From Paenibacillus tyrphae (lineage in GTDB: Bacteria; Bacillota; Bacilli; Paenibacillales; NBRC-103111), in NCBI RefSeq assembly GCF_000722545.1, contig NZ_JNVM01000005.1, positions 237,583 through 301,582 of the forward strand: a stretch of DNA of 64,000 nucleotides, in the 5' to 3' direction. The first letter of the stretch is position 1; every line of letters begins with the position of its first letter. Both the position numbers and the translations under genes were made by a program. This document shows positions 49,400 to 58,885 of this stretch, in pieces. The notes beneath the pieces are model-generated. The model was not told where the DNA came from and made no database searches. It saw nothing but the letters and a program-made list of their open reading frames with translations.

Positions 49400-50452
49400 T
49401 TATTCCATCTCAGCTTCCCACTTGGCAATTTCCTCTCTTACCCGTGGAGCAACCTCGGTTCCGAGCAGCTCGATGGCCCGCATGACCAGCTCATGCGGCA
49501 TCGTGCTTAAGGGTACATACATCATAAAGCGTGTAATGCCTACATGCTTGCGCAGGTGGATGATCTTCTGGGCAACCGTTTCCGGATCACCAACATACAA
49601 TGCGCCTTCAAAACGTCGGGCAGCATCAAAACTGGACCGGTCATAATACGCCCACCCTCGCTCTTTGCCGAGTTTATTCATACCGGCCTGAGTAGACGGA
49701 AAAAATGTATCTGCCGCCAACTCTGTATCCTCTGCAACGAATCCGATTGAGTGAGACCCCACCCGAAGCCGCGATACATCATGACCAGCATGGGTTGCCG
49801 CCTTCTTGTAAAGCTGTACAAGCGGTGCAAAATGCGTCGGACTTCCACCAATGATCGCCAGGATCAATGGCAGTCCCAGAAGACCTGCACGTACGGCGGA
49901 CTCTTGGGTACCTCCGCTGCCAATCCATATGGGTAAAGAGTCCTGAACGGGACGGGGGTACACACCAAGATTATGAATCGCAGGCCGATGGCCTCCCCTC
50001 CATGTTACTTTCTCGGATTCCCGTAATTTCAGTAGCAGTTCGATACTTTCATTAAATAACTCCTCATAATCATGTAAGTCATAACCAAACAACGGAAAAG
50101 ACTCAATAAAGGAGCCTCTGCCTGCTATGATCTCGGCACGTCCATCGGAGATGCCATCAAGCGTAGCAAAATCCTGAAACACACGTACAGGATCGGCTGA
50201 TGAAAGGACCGTTACAGCACTAGTCAGCCGAATCCGTTTAGTTAGAGGTGCAGCAGCAGATAACACAACTGCCGGTGAAGAAGCAGCGTAATCTTCCCGA
50301 TGATGCTCACCTATGCCGAAAACATCAAGTCCCACCCGATCTGCAAGAACGATTTCTTCGACTACTTCACGTATTCGCTGCGCGTGGCTTACCACTATAC
50401 CAGTCTCAATATCAGGCTTTGTTTCTACGAACGAAGTAACACCTATTTCCAT
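49400..50452 (-). CDS. LLM-class (luciferase-like) flavin-dependent oxidoreductase
   Basis: 350 residues. Typical start MEIGVTSFVETKPD, then VLADRVGLDVFGIGEHHREDYAASSPAVVLSAAAPLTKRIRLTSAVTVLSSADPVRVFQDFATLDGISDGRAEIIAGRGSFIESFPLFG (pieces in order), all hallmarks of the bacterial luciferase-like TIM barrel that uses reduced flavin and oxygen. LPIWIGSGGTQESAVRAGLLGLPL continues the pattern. Substrate unknown. Next to the esterase and a dehydrogenase on the same strand. Confidence 0.92.
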   Translation of the reverse strand: MEIGVTSFVETKPDIETGIVVSHAQRIREVVEEIVLADRVGLDVFGIGEHHREDYAASSPAVVLSAAAPLTKRIRLTSAVTVLSSADPVRVFQDFATLDGISDGRAEIIAGRGSFIESFPLFGYDLHDYEELFNESIELLLKLRESEKVTWRGGHRPAIHNLGVYPRPVQDSLPIWIGSGGTQESAVRAGLLGLPLILAIIGGSPTHFAPLVQLYKKAATHAGHDVSRLRVGSHSIGFVAEDTELAADTFFPSTQAGMNKLGKERGWAYYDRSSFDAARRFEGALYVGDPETVAQKIIHLRKHVGITRFMMYVPLSTMPHELVMRAIELLGTEVAPRVREEIAKWEAEME

Positions 50453-50521
50453 GGTTCATCTCACCTTTTTTGATTTTTCTCCTGCACTACGCCCAACAGA
50501 GATTCGGGGCAACCCTAATTT

Positions 50522-51391
50522 TTAAGAAGAATGCTCTAGACAACGGATTAAAGCCGTCCAATCCATTTCACCATAACCTCGGGCCATTCCTACAGAAAAA
50601 TGATTATGAATAAGTTGGCCCAGAGGCAGAGGAGCATGGACGGACTGCGCTGCCTTTATAGCCAGTTCAACATCCTTCAGCCCAAGCTTCATTTTAAAAC
50701 CGGCCGGTTCAAAACGCTGTTCTGTCATTATCGCTCCATAGTTCTGATATACCGGAGATTGAAAAAGAGCATTCACGACATCCATAAAGCGGGCCGACTC
50801 TAAGCCGTGCTTTTCCACCATCAGCTGCGCTTCCGACAAAGCTTCCAGCATTGAAGCAATTAAAAAGTTTACGCCTATTTTTACAACATTCCCTTGTTCG
50901 CTATGATCCCCAATCTCGAATATTTCTTGACCCAATGCTGCTAAAACAGGAATTACTCGTTGTCTGGCTTGTTCCGGACCTGCCAAAATGATGCGTAATT
51001 TAGCTGCTTTAGCGGCATCCGGACGCCCCAGTACCGTGGCGGACACAAAGTATTGCTTTTTCTCTGCATGCGCGGTAGATAATTTCCGAGCCAGATCTAC
51101 ACTTATCGTACTTGCAGATATGTGAATCCCTTTTTCTGGCAATCCGTTCAGTATTCCATTCGGCCCCTTAACGACCTCCTCCAAAGCCGCATCATCAGAA
51201 AGCATGGTTATGACAAGATCGCTCTCTTTGGCTGCCTCCAACGGTGTTTCGGCATATCGTGCTCCCTGATGCATTAAGGGTTCCGCTTTTTCGGGGGTAC
51301 GATTAAAAATGATTAATTCATAACCGGCTTTCAACAAATTTTGTGCCATTGGAAAGCCCATATTTCCAAGCCCAATAAACGATACTTTCAT
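50522..51391 (-). CDS. NAD(P)-dependent beta-hydroxyacid dehydrogenase-like protein
   Basis: 289 residues from ATG 51391, with GGAGATGAG nine nt upstream; the longer frame starts within that site. Rossmann motif VSFIGLGNMGFPMAQNLLKAGYELIIFNRTPEKA is the 3-hydroxyisobutyrate dehydrogenase/6PGDH pattern; the SDAALEEVVKGPNGIL and GNVVKIGVNFLIAS regions (Lys as catalytic base) and the C-terminal helical domain are present. Reduces or oxidises a small hydroxyacid or imine. The TetR gene upstream may regulate it. Confidence 0.9.
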   Translation of the reverse strand: MKVSFIGLGNMGFPMAQNLLKAGYELIIFNRTPEKAEPLMHQGARYAETPLEAAKESDLVITMLSDDAALEEVVKGPNGILNGLPEKGIHISASTISVDLARKLSTAHAEKKQYFVSATVLGRPDAAKAAKLRIILAGPEQARQRVIPVLAALGQEIFEIGDHSEQGNVVKIGVNFLIASMLEALSEAQLMVEKHGLESARFMDVVNALFQSPVYQNYGAIMTEQRFEPAGFKMKLGLKDVELAIKAAQSVHAPLPLGQLIHNHFSVGMARGYGEMDWTALIRCLEHSS

Positions 51392-51459
51392 AAGTCTCAT
51401 CTCCATGTTTAATATGAATACGATAACGGAACAATCGTTCCAATATAGTCAAAAAAAAT

Positions 51460-52044
51460 TTATATTCCTTCAGTTACAATTTTTATCATGTCCTTTGCGC
51501 GTTGCTGATCTGGATCTACTTTTACCATGACATTTATGCTTTGATGTAAATTTAGCAATAAGTAAGACAAAGCTTTGATATCTGTAGTTTTATCGATTTC
51601 GCCTGATTGTCGGCCTTTTTCCAAAAGCTCAGAAAAAGCCTGTTCCAAATTCGAAAAACTGGTCTTTATTAATTCATTTAATTTTTCATCCGGCGATTCC
51701 AGTGTTGTAGCTGCGTTCGTTACAAAACACCCGCCCGGCAGGCTAGTATCGTACGCTGTCGCAATATGATGCTCAAAATATTGTCGAAGTCCTGCTCTAA
51801 CGCTTGATGCCCGTTCAAGAATGACCCGTTTATTGAGGCTAACCTTTTTGTAATGTTCCAATGCAGCAATGTACAATGCTTGCTTGTCGGAAAAAGTATC
51901 GTAAAGACTGGATCGGCTAATGCCCATAACTTGTAGCAAGTCCGGAATGCTTGTTGCCTCATAACCCTTTTTCCAAAACAACAGCATCGCTTGGTGTAGC
52001 GCTTGATCCTCGTTAAACTCTTTTGTCCTAGCGATGAGTAACAC
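51460..52044 (-). CDS. TetR-family regulator (AcrR/NemR type)
   Basis: About 194 residues. The natural family start would be the residue before ARTKEFNEDQAL, which here is an ATC codon at 52035 with GGGAGGTG seven nt upstream; the nearest ordinary start is GTG 52044 inside that ribosome site. The helix-turn-helix is TSIPDLLQVMGISRSSLYDTFSDKQALYIAAL. GCFVTNAATTLESPDEKLNELIKTSFSNLEQAF belongs to the C-terminal TetR_C_11-like domain. Probably controls the divergent or neighbouring dehydrogenase/oxidoreductase genes. Confidence 0.87.
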   Translation of the reverse strand: MLLIARTKEFNEDQALHQAMLLFWKKGYEATSIPDLLQVMGISRSSLYDTFSDKQALYIAALEHYKKVSLNKRVILERASSVRAGLRQYFEHHIATAYDTSLPGGCFVTNAATTLESPDEKLNELIKTSFSNLEQAFSELLEKGRQSGEIDKTTDIKALSYLLLNLHQSINVMVKVDPDQQRAKDMIKIVTEGI

Positions 52045-52146
52045 CTCCCGTAATTGCAATATAACATATCTGAACCGATCAGTCCAGAAAGGGTGAAAAG
52101 AAGACTTTTTTTTCATAACAATTCTCTCTGAACTAAAAATTTGCGG

Positions 52147-52214
52147 GCTGGCTGAAAGCGAGGAGCTGTACACCCGCAGCATCCAACACGAGTCGCTGCT
52201 GGCCGCGATCCCGG
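52147..52214 (+). pseudogene. Broken copy of the 3' part of the peptide-transporter ATPase gene
   Basis: GCTGGCTGAAAGCGAGGAG and the following bases match 45051-45124 (the codons [24 protein letters not shown]) with a few small deletions. Followed, as at array 6, by the conserved coding tail (52241-52315) and a CRISPR leader. It marks the left end of a duplicated segment. Confidence 0.85.
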
Positions 52215-52240
52215 AACGGGCAGGGAGTTACAAATTAGGA

Positions 52241-52315
52241 GTCGGTTCCGTTCTTTGTGTTCGGTCGCTAGAAAAAATTGAAGGTAAGGACACCAAAGAG
52301 GTAGAATTAGCATAA
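52241..52315 (+). pseudogene. Second copy of the conserved 24-codon coding tail
   Basis: Reads VGSVLCVRSLEKIEGKDTKEVELA-stop; see 45312-45386. Same distance to the CRISPR leader promoter as in array 6 (about 38 nt). Confidence 0.4.
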
Positions 52316-52352
52316 GCGATATAGGAACATGCTAAAGCAGAGTTGAATTCTG

Positions 52353-52538
52353 TTGGAAAAAAGCGGGTAAAGCGTTATAATGTAACTGCACATTTGTGTC
52401 GTCGACCTCCAATGCTGCAAAAAAGTCGAGGGATCGACGGCAACGAGGGTCTCGCGGGAACAGAGATTTTGGTAGCTGGCGTGAGAGGAATTTGTTTTTT
52501 TATAGGTGAAAAATGGCGTAACAGCGGCGTTTTTACGG
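52353..52538 (+). promoter_or_regulatory. Leader of CRISPR array 7
   Basis: TTGGAA 52353-52358, 17 nt, TATAAT 52376-52381; stem-loop 52398-52441, slightly weakened (GTCGAGGG...GACGGC); 97 nt to the first repeat. Confidence 0.88.
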
Positions 52539-52963
52539 GTTTTGAACGTACCTATGAGGAATTGAATCGCGTTGATAGGATATTGTCTTCAGTAACGACT
52601 CCGAAGTTTTGAACGTACCTATGAGGAATTGAAACTTTTCGTTGGACAGGTGTCCGCCGAAGCGTACTTTCTTGTTTTTAACTTACCTACGAGGAATTGA
52701 AACATGAATTCGGCCCGAGTAACCTTCCCATCAGGCTTAAAAGTTTTTTAACGTACCTATAAGGAATCGTCACTCGCAAGCTTCCTTTACAATCTCTTTC
52801 TTTTTTACCGGTGATTAACCGTACCTATGAGGAATTGAAATTTTCAATTATATATGTCACAGAGATATTTTTTTCTTACCTATGAGGAATTAAAACTAAC
52901 CAACTGCAATATATTTCCCATCTGGAGAGAATGACGTTTATCGTACCTACGAGGAATAGGAAG
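52539..52963 (+). CRISPR. CRISPR array 7, strongly decayed (about 7 repeats)
   Basis: Units at about 52539 (end GAATC), 52606 (intact), 52674, 52743, 52811, 52866 and 52936. Changes rise with distance from the leader; the last units keep little more than TACCTA-GAGGAAT. The array leads directly into the type III cas6 at 52996. Confidence 0.9.
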
Positions 52964-52995
52964 TTTGTTATAAGCTCAAGGAGGCAAGCAGCTTA

Positions 52996-53739
52996 GTGCG
53001 TATACGAATCAAATTCCAATTCAAAGAAAAGTTAAATGTTCCGGTTCATCATCAGGAGCTGCTCCACGGTATGATTTATCATTGTATCGGGGATGACGAA
53101 TTTCGAGATCGGCTCCATAACATCGGATTTCCATATGAAAAAAGGCAGTTTCGCATGTTCTGCTTCTCCAAATTAATGGGAGCCCATCAATTCGAAAATG
53201 GCAGGATCTTCTTTACGTCGCCGGTATCGTTTATTTTTTCGAGCTTTCACGATCGATTGGTTAGCGAATTGGCGACTACGTTGTTGGCTAAAAAGGAACT
53301 GGTTATCGGCCAGAATCGCGTAACCATGGCGGGCATCGAAGTGGTTGACGAAAAAATAAGCTCCGCCATGCATATCCGAATGATAACGCCTGTAACGATG
53401 TACAGCACCTTGATCGAAAATAATCGTAAAAAAACATACTATTACTCACCGACAGAAGAAAAATTTTCCGAACTGATAGCCAATAATGCCTGCAAAAAAT
53501 ACGAGGCCATTCACGGTAATCCGGCTCCGGAAACGAACTTAGAGCTAACGCCGTTGGATTCTCGAAGCCTGAGGCCCAAAACGGTTTTATTCAAAGGCAC
53601 GATTATCAAAGGGTGGATGGGCGATTTTCGATTAACGGGTCATCCAGAACTGCTTCGTATCGTTCATCAGGCAGGAATCGGAGCTAAATGCTCGAACGGG
53701 ATGGGTTTATTTTCAGTGGTTCGTCATTTGGGCGAATGA
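52996..53739 (+). CDS. cas6: Cas6 pre-crRNA endoribonuclease (type III-A locus)
   Basis: 247 residues from GTG 52996; AAGGAGG lies 11 nt upstream. MRIRIKFQFKEKLNVPVHHQELLHGMIYH aligns with the first Cas6 over its whole length (shared MRIRxxTPVTMYST, YxPTExxFSELIANNAxKKYEAI, IIKGWxGxFxLxGxPELL). The C-terminal loop is GIGAKCSNGMGLF. The two Cas6 proteins presumably process the same repeat RNA for the I-B and III-A complexes. Begins the type III module. Confidence 0.93.
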   Translation: MRIRIKFQFKEKLNVPVHHQELLHGMIYHCIGDDEFRDRLHNIGFPYEKRQFRMFCFSKLMGAHQFENGRIFFTSPVSFIFSSFHDRLVSELATTLLAKKELVIGQNRVTMAGIEVVDEKISSAMHIRMITPVTMYSTLIENNRKKTYYYSPTEEKFSELIANNACKKYEAIHGNPAPETNLELTPLDSRSLRPKTVLFKGTIIKGWMGDFRLTGHPELLRIVHQAGIGAKCSNGMGLFSVVRHLGE

Positions 53740-53913
53740 AAAACGAATATAACGATAAGTACAAAGCGATCGTTCATCTATGAGGATGGGCGATTTTGTC
53801 GTTTCTTAGAAAAACATGACAATATTTTTGTAGAGAATGGAAGGAATAAGGGAATCCATGTCAAATGTAGTAGTATTGGTTCATTTTCACTTTTTTTATA
53901 GGGCGGTGGAACT

Positions 53914-55434
53914 ATGGCGATCGTGCTGGCCAATATCGGAACTTCGGACATACAACGAGACGGTTCTCGAATACCGGAAGAGGAACGCCTTAATGCAATC
54001 AACCTTATGCATGAAGATTTACAGGAGCAAACGAACGTCTTTCAGCCCAAATTTCCGATTTTGTGGTCGATCGACAAATTTCTTAGGTCCAAAAATGAAA
54101 AACTGGAATGCCTTATTCTGTTTTATACAGAGCAGGAAGGTTTAGATTTCCGCAGCTCGGATACCCGCATGGATTTTGAAATTATTCACTTATCGATAAC
54201 CCAACAGAAGTTGTTCGAAAGCCATAATCCGATGCTTTTGGGGTATCCGATTCACAAAGCGCCTTATTCTTATGATCGGATGTTTTTTCATTACCGGCAG
54301 GCGATGGAGCAAATTTTGCGCCAATTGACCGAATATAATGTAAATTTAAACCAACCGTTTTATGTTTCGGTGGCGGGAGGAACGCCGGCGTGTAATTTCG
54401 GGCTGCTTCATGCCGTGAATACCACGAGAGAGCTGCCCCGCAACAAGCAATTTATCTACTCCCCGCGCCCGGTGAGGAAAGGAGATCCGCAGCCGCCCGC
54501 GGTGGAGATTGAGGTAGACGCTTATTTATCGGTCGACGAGCTTCTGTATAACTTCCGGGAACTATTCGAAGGGCATCACTACGGTCAAATCAAGAGGCTG
54601 TTGGAAAGCTTCAAGCTGCTTCAAGAAAAGGATGCGACCGAGGTCCATTTTCTTGATGCGCTGCTCCTGCGTAAAAATTTGCAGTACGATGAGGCTGTAC
54701 AAAAGTTGAACTGTATAACGAACCATGATTTTAAAGAAGAAGCATTTTTCAAGAAATGCTTCGTTGATACGCAGAATTTGATGAACGGAATCAAGCTCAA
54801 CGGGCAGCGGGTGCAGGAAAAGCTTCGCAAGCCGGAGATTAAGAGGTTGCTCGAAGAGCAATACTGGAAGCTCGAGAACTATTACGCTCTTGAGCAATAT
54901 AACGACTGGGTTACAATTTTCATGAGTTTATATGAGAATATGCTTCGTCTCAAAGCAATGGATGGGGTTGGAACGGCGCCGAATGAACATAATCCCGGTC
55001 AGTTAAGGGAAGCCATTCGTTCGTGGGCGACAATTCATGGTTTTGAATCTGTTCTTTCGGATAAATTTGTGAAGGGCGAACAAGATTTTCCTACCCGTAG
55101 CACGCATCAGAAAATGGTTTCTGCTCTGGAACCGGACAGCTTGCTTGACGAGAATAGTCCGCTCGCAGTCAAACTGAATCGCATTTATAAAGAGCGTAAT
55201 GAGCTGGTTCACCGTTTCGGGGGCTTGACCAAAGAAACGATAACGGACACATTCAGCCCGGCCAACTGGCAAACCGAGCTTAAGGGATTGCTGCACAAGG
55301 AGTTCCATTGCCAGCTAAAAGAGAATCCGCTCACTGAAGTTCATGACGGGTTCCTTCATTGGCTCCGTCACCGGCTTCACCAGCGTGTAATGTCTCATGG
55401 AATGTACAGGGAACAAGAAGGTGAAAAAGAGTAA
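53914..55434 (+). CDS. csm6: CARF-HEPN ribonuclease (Csm6/Csx1-like), activated by cyclic oligoadenylate
   Basis: 506 residues, GGCGGTGG before the ATG. The N-terminal 170 residues look like a CARF sensor: IVLANIGTSDI at the start and YVSVAGGTPACNFGLLHAV (about 152-170), the usual nucleotide-binding edges. The C-terminal half is helical with a HEPN catalytic motif R-x4-H as RNELVH (Arg428-His433). In type III systems Cas10 makes cyclic oligoadenylates that switch on such RNases for collateral RNA cutting. The stop overlaps the cas10 start (TAATG). The exact family (Csm6 versus Csx1) is not decided here. Confidence 0.82.
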   Translation: MAIVLANIGTSDIQRDGSRIPEEERLNAINLMHEDLQEQTNVFQPKFPILWSIDKFLRSKNEKLECLILFYTEQEGLDFRSSDTRMDFEIIHLSITQQKLFESHNPMLLGYPIHKAPYSYDRMFFHYRQAMEQILRQLTEYNVNLNQPFYVSVAGGTPACNFGLLHAVNTTRELPRNKQFIYSPRPVRKGDPQPPAVEIEVDAYLSVDELLYNFRELFEGHHYGQIKRLLESFKLLQEKDATEVHFLDALLLRKNLQYDEAVQKLNCITNHDFKEEAFFKKCFVDTQNLMNGIKLNGQRVQEKLRKPEIKRLLEEQYWKLENYYALEQYNDWVTIFMSLYENMLRLKAMDGVGTAPNEHNPGQLREAIRSWATIHGFESVLSDKFVKGEQDFPTRSTHQKMVSALEPDSLLDENSPLAVKLNRIYKERNELVHRFGGLTKETITDTFSPANWQTELKGLLHKEFHCQLKENPLTEVHDGFLHWLRHRLHQRVMSHGMYREQEGEKE

Positions 55435-57716
55435 TGAAAGAGACCATTGTCGCTTCGTATTATTATCTGCTTTATCATACACTAAGACATTCTCTGCCCG
55501 CTTCCGATTTCGAAGCTCACATGGAGTACATTCGTCAACAGCAAAAGGCAGTCCGAGGAGAAAAAGTGCTTCAGATCCTTGAACAATTACAAGAGGGTCG
55601 CACGGATCAGGCAAGCCTATCATCCATTCGTAAAGCTCTTGCCATCCTGGATATCGTGCCCGAAAACGATGCTGACTCGCTGAGAAGATTATCTTCCGTA
55701 TTTTGCTATATCGAACTGGAGCAGCGTTACGAGAGGCAAGTTGTCTATGATTTTGCGGAATTGAGCGAGCGTGCTATTTTTCCGAAGGGGGAGAAAGCGG
55801 AGCTTTCGGCCGATCCTCACGCGTACATTCGGAGGTTTGTGAGTTCCTTGAACCGGCTGTGGAACCAGGAGGACTTATCGTTTGAAGCGTTTTTCGCCAA
55901 ATTAAAGAATACGGTAGAGCATTATGCCTGGTGCATCGCATCCGGATCTAAACCGTCCCATCAATACGTGCCCGTATCGGAACAATGCAGTATGCTTGGT
56001 GCTTTGGCCGCGGCATTAACCAGCGAAAGAATGGAAGATTCGGGACGGATGACGTTAGTTGTCGGTGATTTGTCCGGTATACAAAAATATATTTTCGATA
56101 TTGCCCAGACAGGGGCAGGAAGTGTAGCGAAACGTTTGCGGGCCCGTTCCTTCTTTCTCAGCGCGCTATCGGACATCATTTCCCATCGGATCGTTCATCG
56201 TTTCGGTTTGCCGCTTTCGAATATTGTGATGTCTTCGGGAGGCAAGTTTTATATCTTACTTCCGGGCGGGACATCTACGCTCAGGGAGTTAACCTGTGTC
56301 CAGGAAGAGTTGGACCGCTGGTTTTTGGAACAATACCACGGAGAAATCGCTTGTAATCTGGCTGGCGAAGTCATTGTTGCGGATGACTTGACCCATATGG
56401 ACAAGATTATGGAACGATTGAACCTTACGCTGCGCCAACGCAAAATGAATCCGCTTCTCCACGGGCTGACTGCGGGGGAACATTGGGATACGAACAACTG
56501 GCTCATTCGGCAGCAGGAGACGGGCCGTCGATGTTCGGTTTGCAAGAAATTCGCGGTAGATGAAGGGGAGCTATGCAAGCACTGCCGGTTTGATGAGGAA
56601 ATGGGGCAGAGGTTGGTTCGTGCGCGTTATTTTGTGTATCGCTATCCTTCGCAGCGCGGGCTTCCCGTTGTGGACGGATATAGCGTGGAGGCTGTGGAGT
56701 CTCCTCCGGCCTACGAGGACAGTATTTATTTGGTATACCGGTTGAATAGTCCGGCCGTGGATACGGATGATCGTCTTCCGATGGTAACGAAATATGTTGC
56801 AAACTATATTCCAGTAGCAGACGAGAACGGTTGCCCGCACTGTCTTGCTAAAGGCGATGCTCAAGACCCAGTCAGACCAGGCGCTCCTTTGCAGTTTGAA
56901 TGCATTGCGGAATCCGCAATCGGGGCCAAACAGCTTGGTTATCTGAAGGCGGACGTGGATTATTTAGGCAGTGTTTTCGTGTTCGGCTTAAATAGGGATG
57001 GTCAGGCAGTCCAGCTACAACAAATCGCGGTACTTAGCAAAATGCTGGATTTATTTTTTTCAGGTTGGGTGCACAGAATCATCTCTGAAAAATACCGCCG
57101 GGTATACACGGTATTCTCAGGTGGAGACGATCTGCTTCTAATCGGGGCTTGGGATGAGATCGTTCGTTTGGCCCAGGAGATTCATCTGCAATTCCGTGAG
57201 TTTGTCGGAGATAACCCGAATTTGACGCTATCCGCCGGTATCACGTTCTGCAAGTCGCATCAGCCTGTGGCCAGGCAGGCGACAGTTGCGGAGGAGGAAT
57301 TGGATCGGGCCAAGGAAAGTCCGAGCCGAACCCGACCGGAGGGCCGCAATCAAGTGTCTGTCTTGCAGCAGGCCATGAACTGGGAACAGTTTGTTGAGTT
57401 TTGCGAAGAGGCGAAGCGTCTGGCTGCGATGTGGGAGCAAAAACAGGTTACCTCGGCGTTTCTCTACCGTTTATTGGATTATGCGGAGATGTATCGGACT
57501 TATACCGCCGGGGACACCCAGGGACTGCGATTTTACCCGAAGCTCGCTTATGATATTGCGCGTAATTTGTCCGACGAGAAGGATAAAGAGGTTAGAATTT
57601 GGGCCCAGCGTTTTCTCACAATACAGGAAGATCATCCTTTATTAATGCTAAAACCTTTAATCCAGATGAGCAGATTGTATCGTTTAAATGACGTCATCGG
57701 AAAGGAAGAGATGTAA
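55434..57716 (+). CDS. cas10: Cas10/Csm1 with cyclase GGDD but no HD nuclease motif
   Basis: 760 residues. Palm/cyclase motif SGGDD at 562-566 is intact. Other Cas10 features: MTLVVGDLSGIQKYIFDIAQTGAGSVAKRLRARSFFLSAL (first palm region), zinc ribbon CSVCKK...CKHC, KADVDYLG, and RAKESPSRTRPEGRNQVSVL. The N-terminal 150 residues (YYYLLYHTLRHSLPASDFEAHMEY...) lack the HDIGK motif of the HD nuclease. So it should signal through cyclic oligoadenylate but probably not cut DNA itself. Starts at the stop of the csm6-like gene; csm2 follows directly. Confidence 0.93.
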   Translation: MKETIVASYYYLLYHTLRHSLPASDFEAHMEYIRQQQKAVRGEKVLQILEQLQEGRTDQASLSSIRKALAILDIVPENDADSLRRLSSVFCYIELEQRYERQVVYDFAELSERAIFPKGEKAELSADPHAYIRRFVSSLNRLWNQEDLSFEAFFAKLKNTVEHYAWCIASGSKPSHQYVPVSEQCSMLGALAAALTSERMEDSGRMTLVVGDLSGIQKYIFDIAQTGAGSVAKRLRARSFFLSALSDIISHRIVHRFGLPLSNIVMSSGGKFYILLPGGTSTLRELTCVQEELDRWFLEQYHGEIACNLAGEVIVADDLTHMDKIMERLNLTLRQRKMNPLLHGLTAGEHWDTNNWLIRQQETGRRCSVCKKFAVDEGELCKHCRFDEEMGQRLVRARYFVYRYPSQRGLPVVDGYSVEAVESPPAYEDSIYLVYRLNSPAVDTDDRLPMVTKYVANYIPVADENGCPHCLAKGDAQDPVRPGAPLQFECIAESAIGAKQLGYLKADVDYLGSVFVFGLNRDGQAVQLQQIAVLSKMLDLFFSGWVHRIISEKYRRVYTVFSGGDDLLLIGAWDEIVRLAQEIHLQFREFVGDNPNLTLSAGITFCKSHQPVARQATVAEEELDRAKESPSRTRPEGRNQVSVLQQAMNWEQFVEFCEEAKRLAAMWEQKQVTSAFLYRLLDYAEMYRTYTAGDTQGLRFYPKLAYDIARNLSDEKDKEVRIWAQRFLTIQEDHPLLMLKPLIQMSRLYRLNDVIGKEEM

Positions 57717-58214
57717 ATGTGGCCGGAACGTTATCTGGTAGACGGGTATTATGACGAGAAGGGACAGCTGCGAAGGGAAATCATCGTCGAACATGCAAAG
57801 CAAGTGGCAGACATGTTGGCGGAGAGAGGACTGACAAGCGCTTCGATGCGCCGGTTCTATAGTAAGGTGCTTGGGGTAACCAATAAGTTTCGTACGTTGG
57901 GAAATTTTGATATGGTACGTCCGCAAATCGACAAGCTGGAGGCCGATGTCGCTTATGCCGTGAAAAGAGGAGTTGTGCCACCGGCTTTTGAAACCTTTAT
58001 CCAGAAAAATGTCCGCCTGGCTACCGTGTCACAGCAAGGACTGCTCGGGTTCTTCCAGCATTTTCAGAGCGTTGTTGCTTTCTCTCCTAATACGGAAGGC
58101 GGGGGACAAAGATCCCATGGAAATTCAGGTAATCGCAGACCAGACAAGCCTTACGGAGGAGCTTCTTATTCAAAGGATAATCATTTTAATAAAAATCAAC
58201 CTACCAGGAGGTAA
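57717..58214 (+). CDS. csm2: Csm2 small subunit of the type III-A complex
   Basis: 165 residues, starting at the nucleotide after the cas10 stop. The helical core VEHAKQVADMLAERGLTSASMRRFYSKVLGVTNKF...FDMVRPQIDKLEADVAYAVKRG...FETFIQKNVRLATVSQQGLLGFFQHFQSVVAF (in parts) is the Csm2 fold ('lRkFYnev'). The C-terminal 35 residues (GGGQRSHGNSGNRRPDKPYGG...) are a basic, Gly/Asn-rich disordered tail that makes it longer than the usual 120-140 residues. Confidence 0.92.
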   Translation: MWPERYLVDGYYDEKGQLRREIIVEHAKQVADMLAERGLTSASMRRFYSKVLGVTNKFRTLGNFDMVRPQIDKLEADVAYAVKRGVVPPAFETFIQKNVRLATVSQQGLLGFFQHFQSVVAFSPNTEGGGQRSHGNSGNRRPDKPYGGASYSKDNHFNKNQPTRR

Positions 58215-58219
58215 CCAAG

Positions 58220-58885
58220 ATGAAGCTGGAGAAGCATATTTTGATCCGTGGAGTAATTCATTGCCTGAGCGGCTTGCGTATTGGCGGCTCGAAGGAACAG
58301 TTGGAAATCGGGGGAATAGACAATAACATTATTCGTCATCCTTTGACCAAACATCCTTACATTCCGGGCTCTTCACTGAAAGGCAAAATGAGATCATTGC
58401 TTGAGTACAAATATTCTCAGATTACGAAAGATCCTTGCCGCTGCGGCACTTGTAATGTATGCGAATTTTTTGGTTCATTCGGACCGACCAAAGCTCCGAC
58501 AAGGGTATTGGTGCGGGATGCTACCTTGACGAGAGAATCTTTGGAGATTCTTCAGGAGGCACTTTTCGAGACGGGTATTCATTTTGCGGAAATTAAGACA
58601 GAGAATGCCATTGAAAGAAATACCGGAAGAGCAAAAATGCCGCGCCAGCAAGAAAGGGTTCCAGCGGGAAGTGAATTCGATTTCGAGATTAGTCTGCGTA
58701 AATTCGATTTTGATGACGAGCGAACGCTGGTTGATTTCGTGCTTGAGGGAATGAAATTGGTGCAGCAGGATTACCTCGGAAGTTCAGGCGGACGGGGGTA
58801 TGGGCAGATCGAATTCCGCCATGTCTCGGTTGACGGCAAGCTTGTGGATTCGTTAAGGCACGATGCTGGCGGGAACGACAAATGA
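58220..58885 (+). CDS. csm3: Csm3 backbone subunit and target-RNA nuclease
   Basis: 221 residues, AGGAGG before the ATG. RAMP protein with IGGIDNNIIRHPLTKHPYIPGSSLKGKMRSLLE: Asp34 is the residue that cuts target RNA at 6-nt intervals in this family, so slicing should be intact. CRCGTCNVCEFFG is the zinc-binding insertion, and GSSGGRGYGQIEF the glycine-rich loop. Overlaps csm4 by 4 nt. Confidence 0.95.
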   Translation: MKLEKHILIRGVIHCLSGLRIGGSKEQLEIGGIDNNIIRHPLTKHPYIPGSSLKGKMRSLLEYKYSQITKDPCRCGTCNVCEFFGSFGPTKAPTRVLVRDATLTRESLEILQEALFETGIHFAEIKTENAIERNTGRAKMPRQQERVPAGSEFDFEISLRKFDFDDERTLVDFVLEGMKLVQQDYLGSSGGRGYGQIEFRHVSVDGKLVDSLRHDAGGNDK

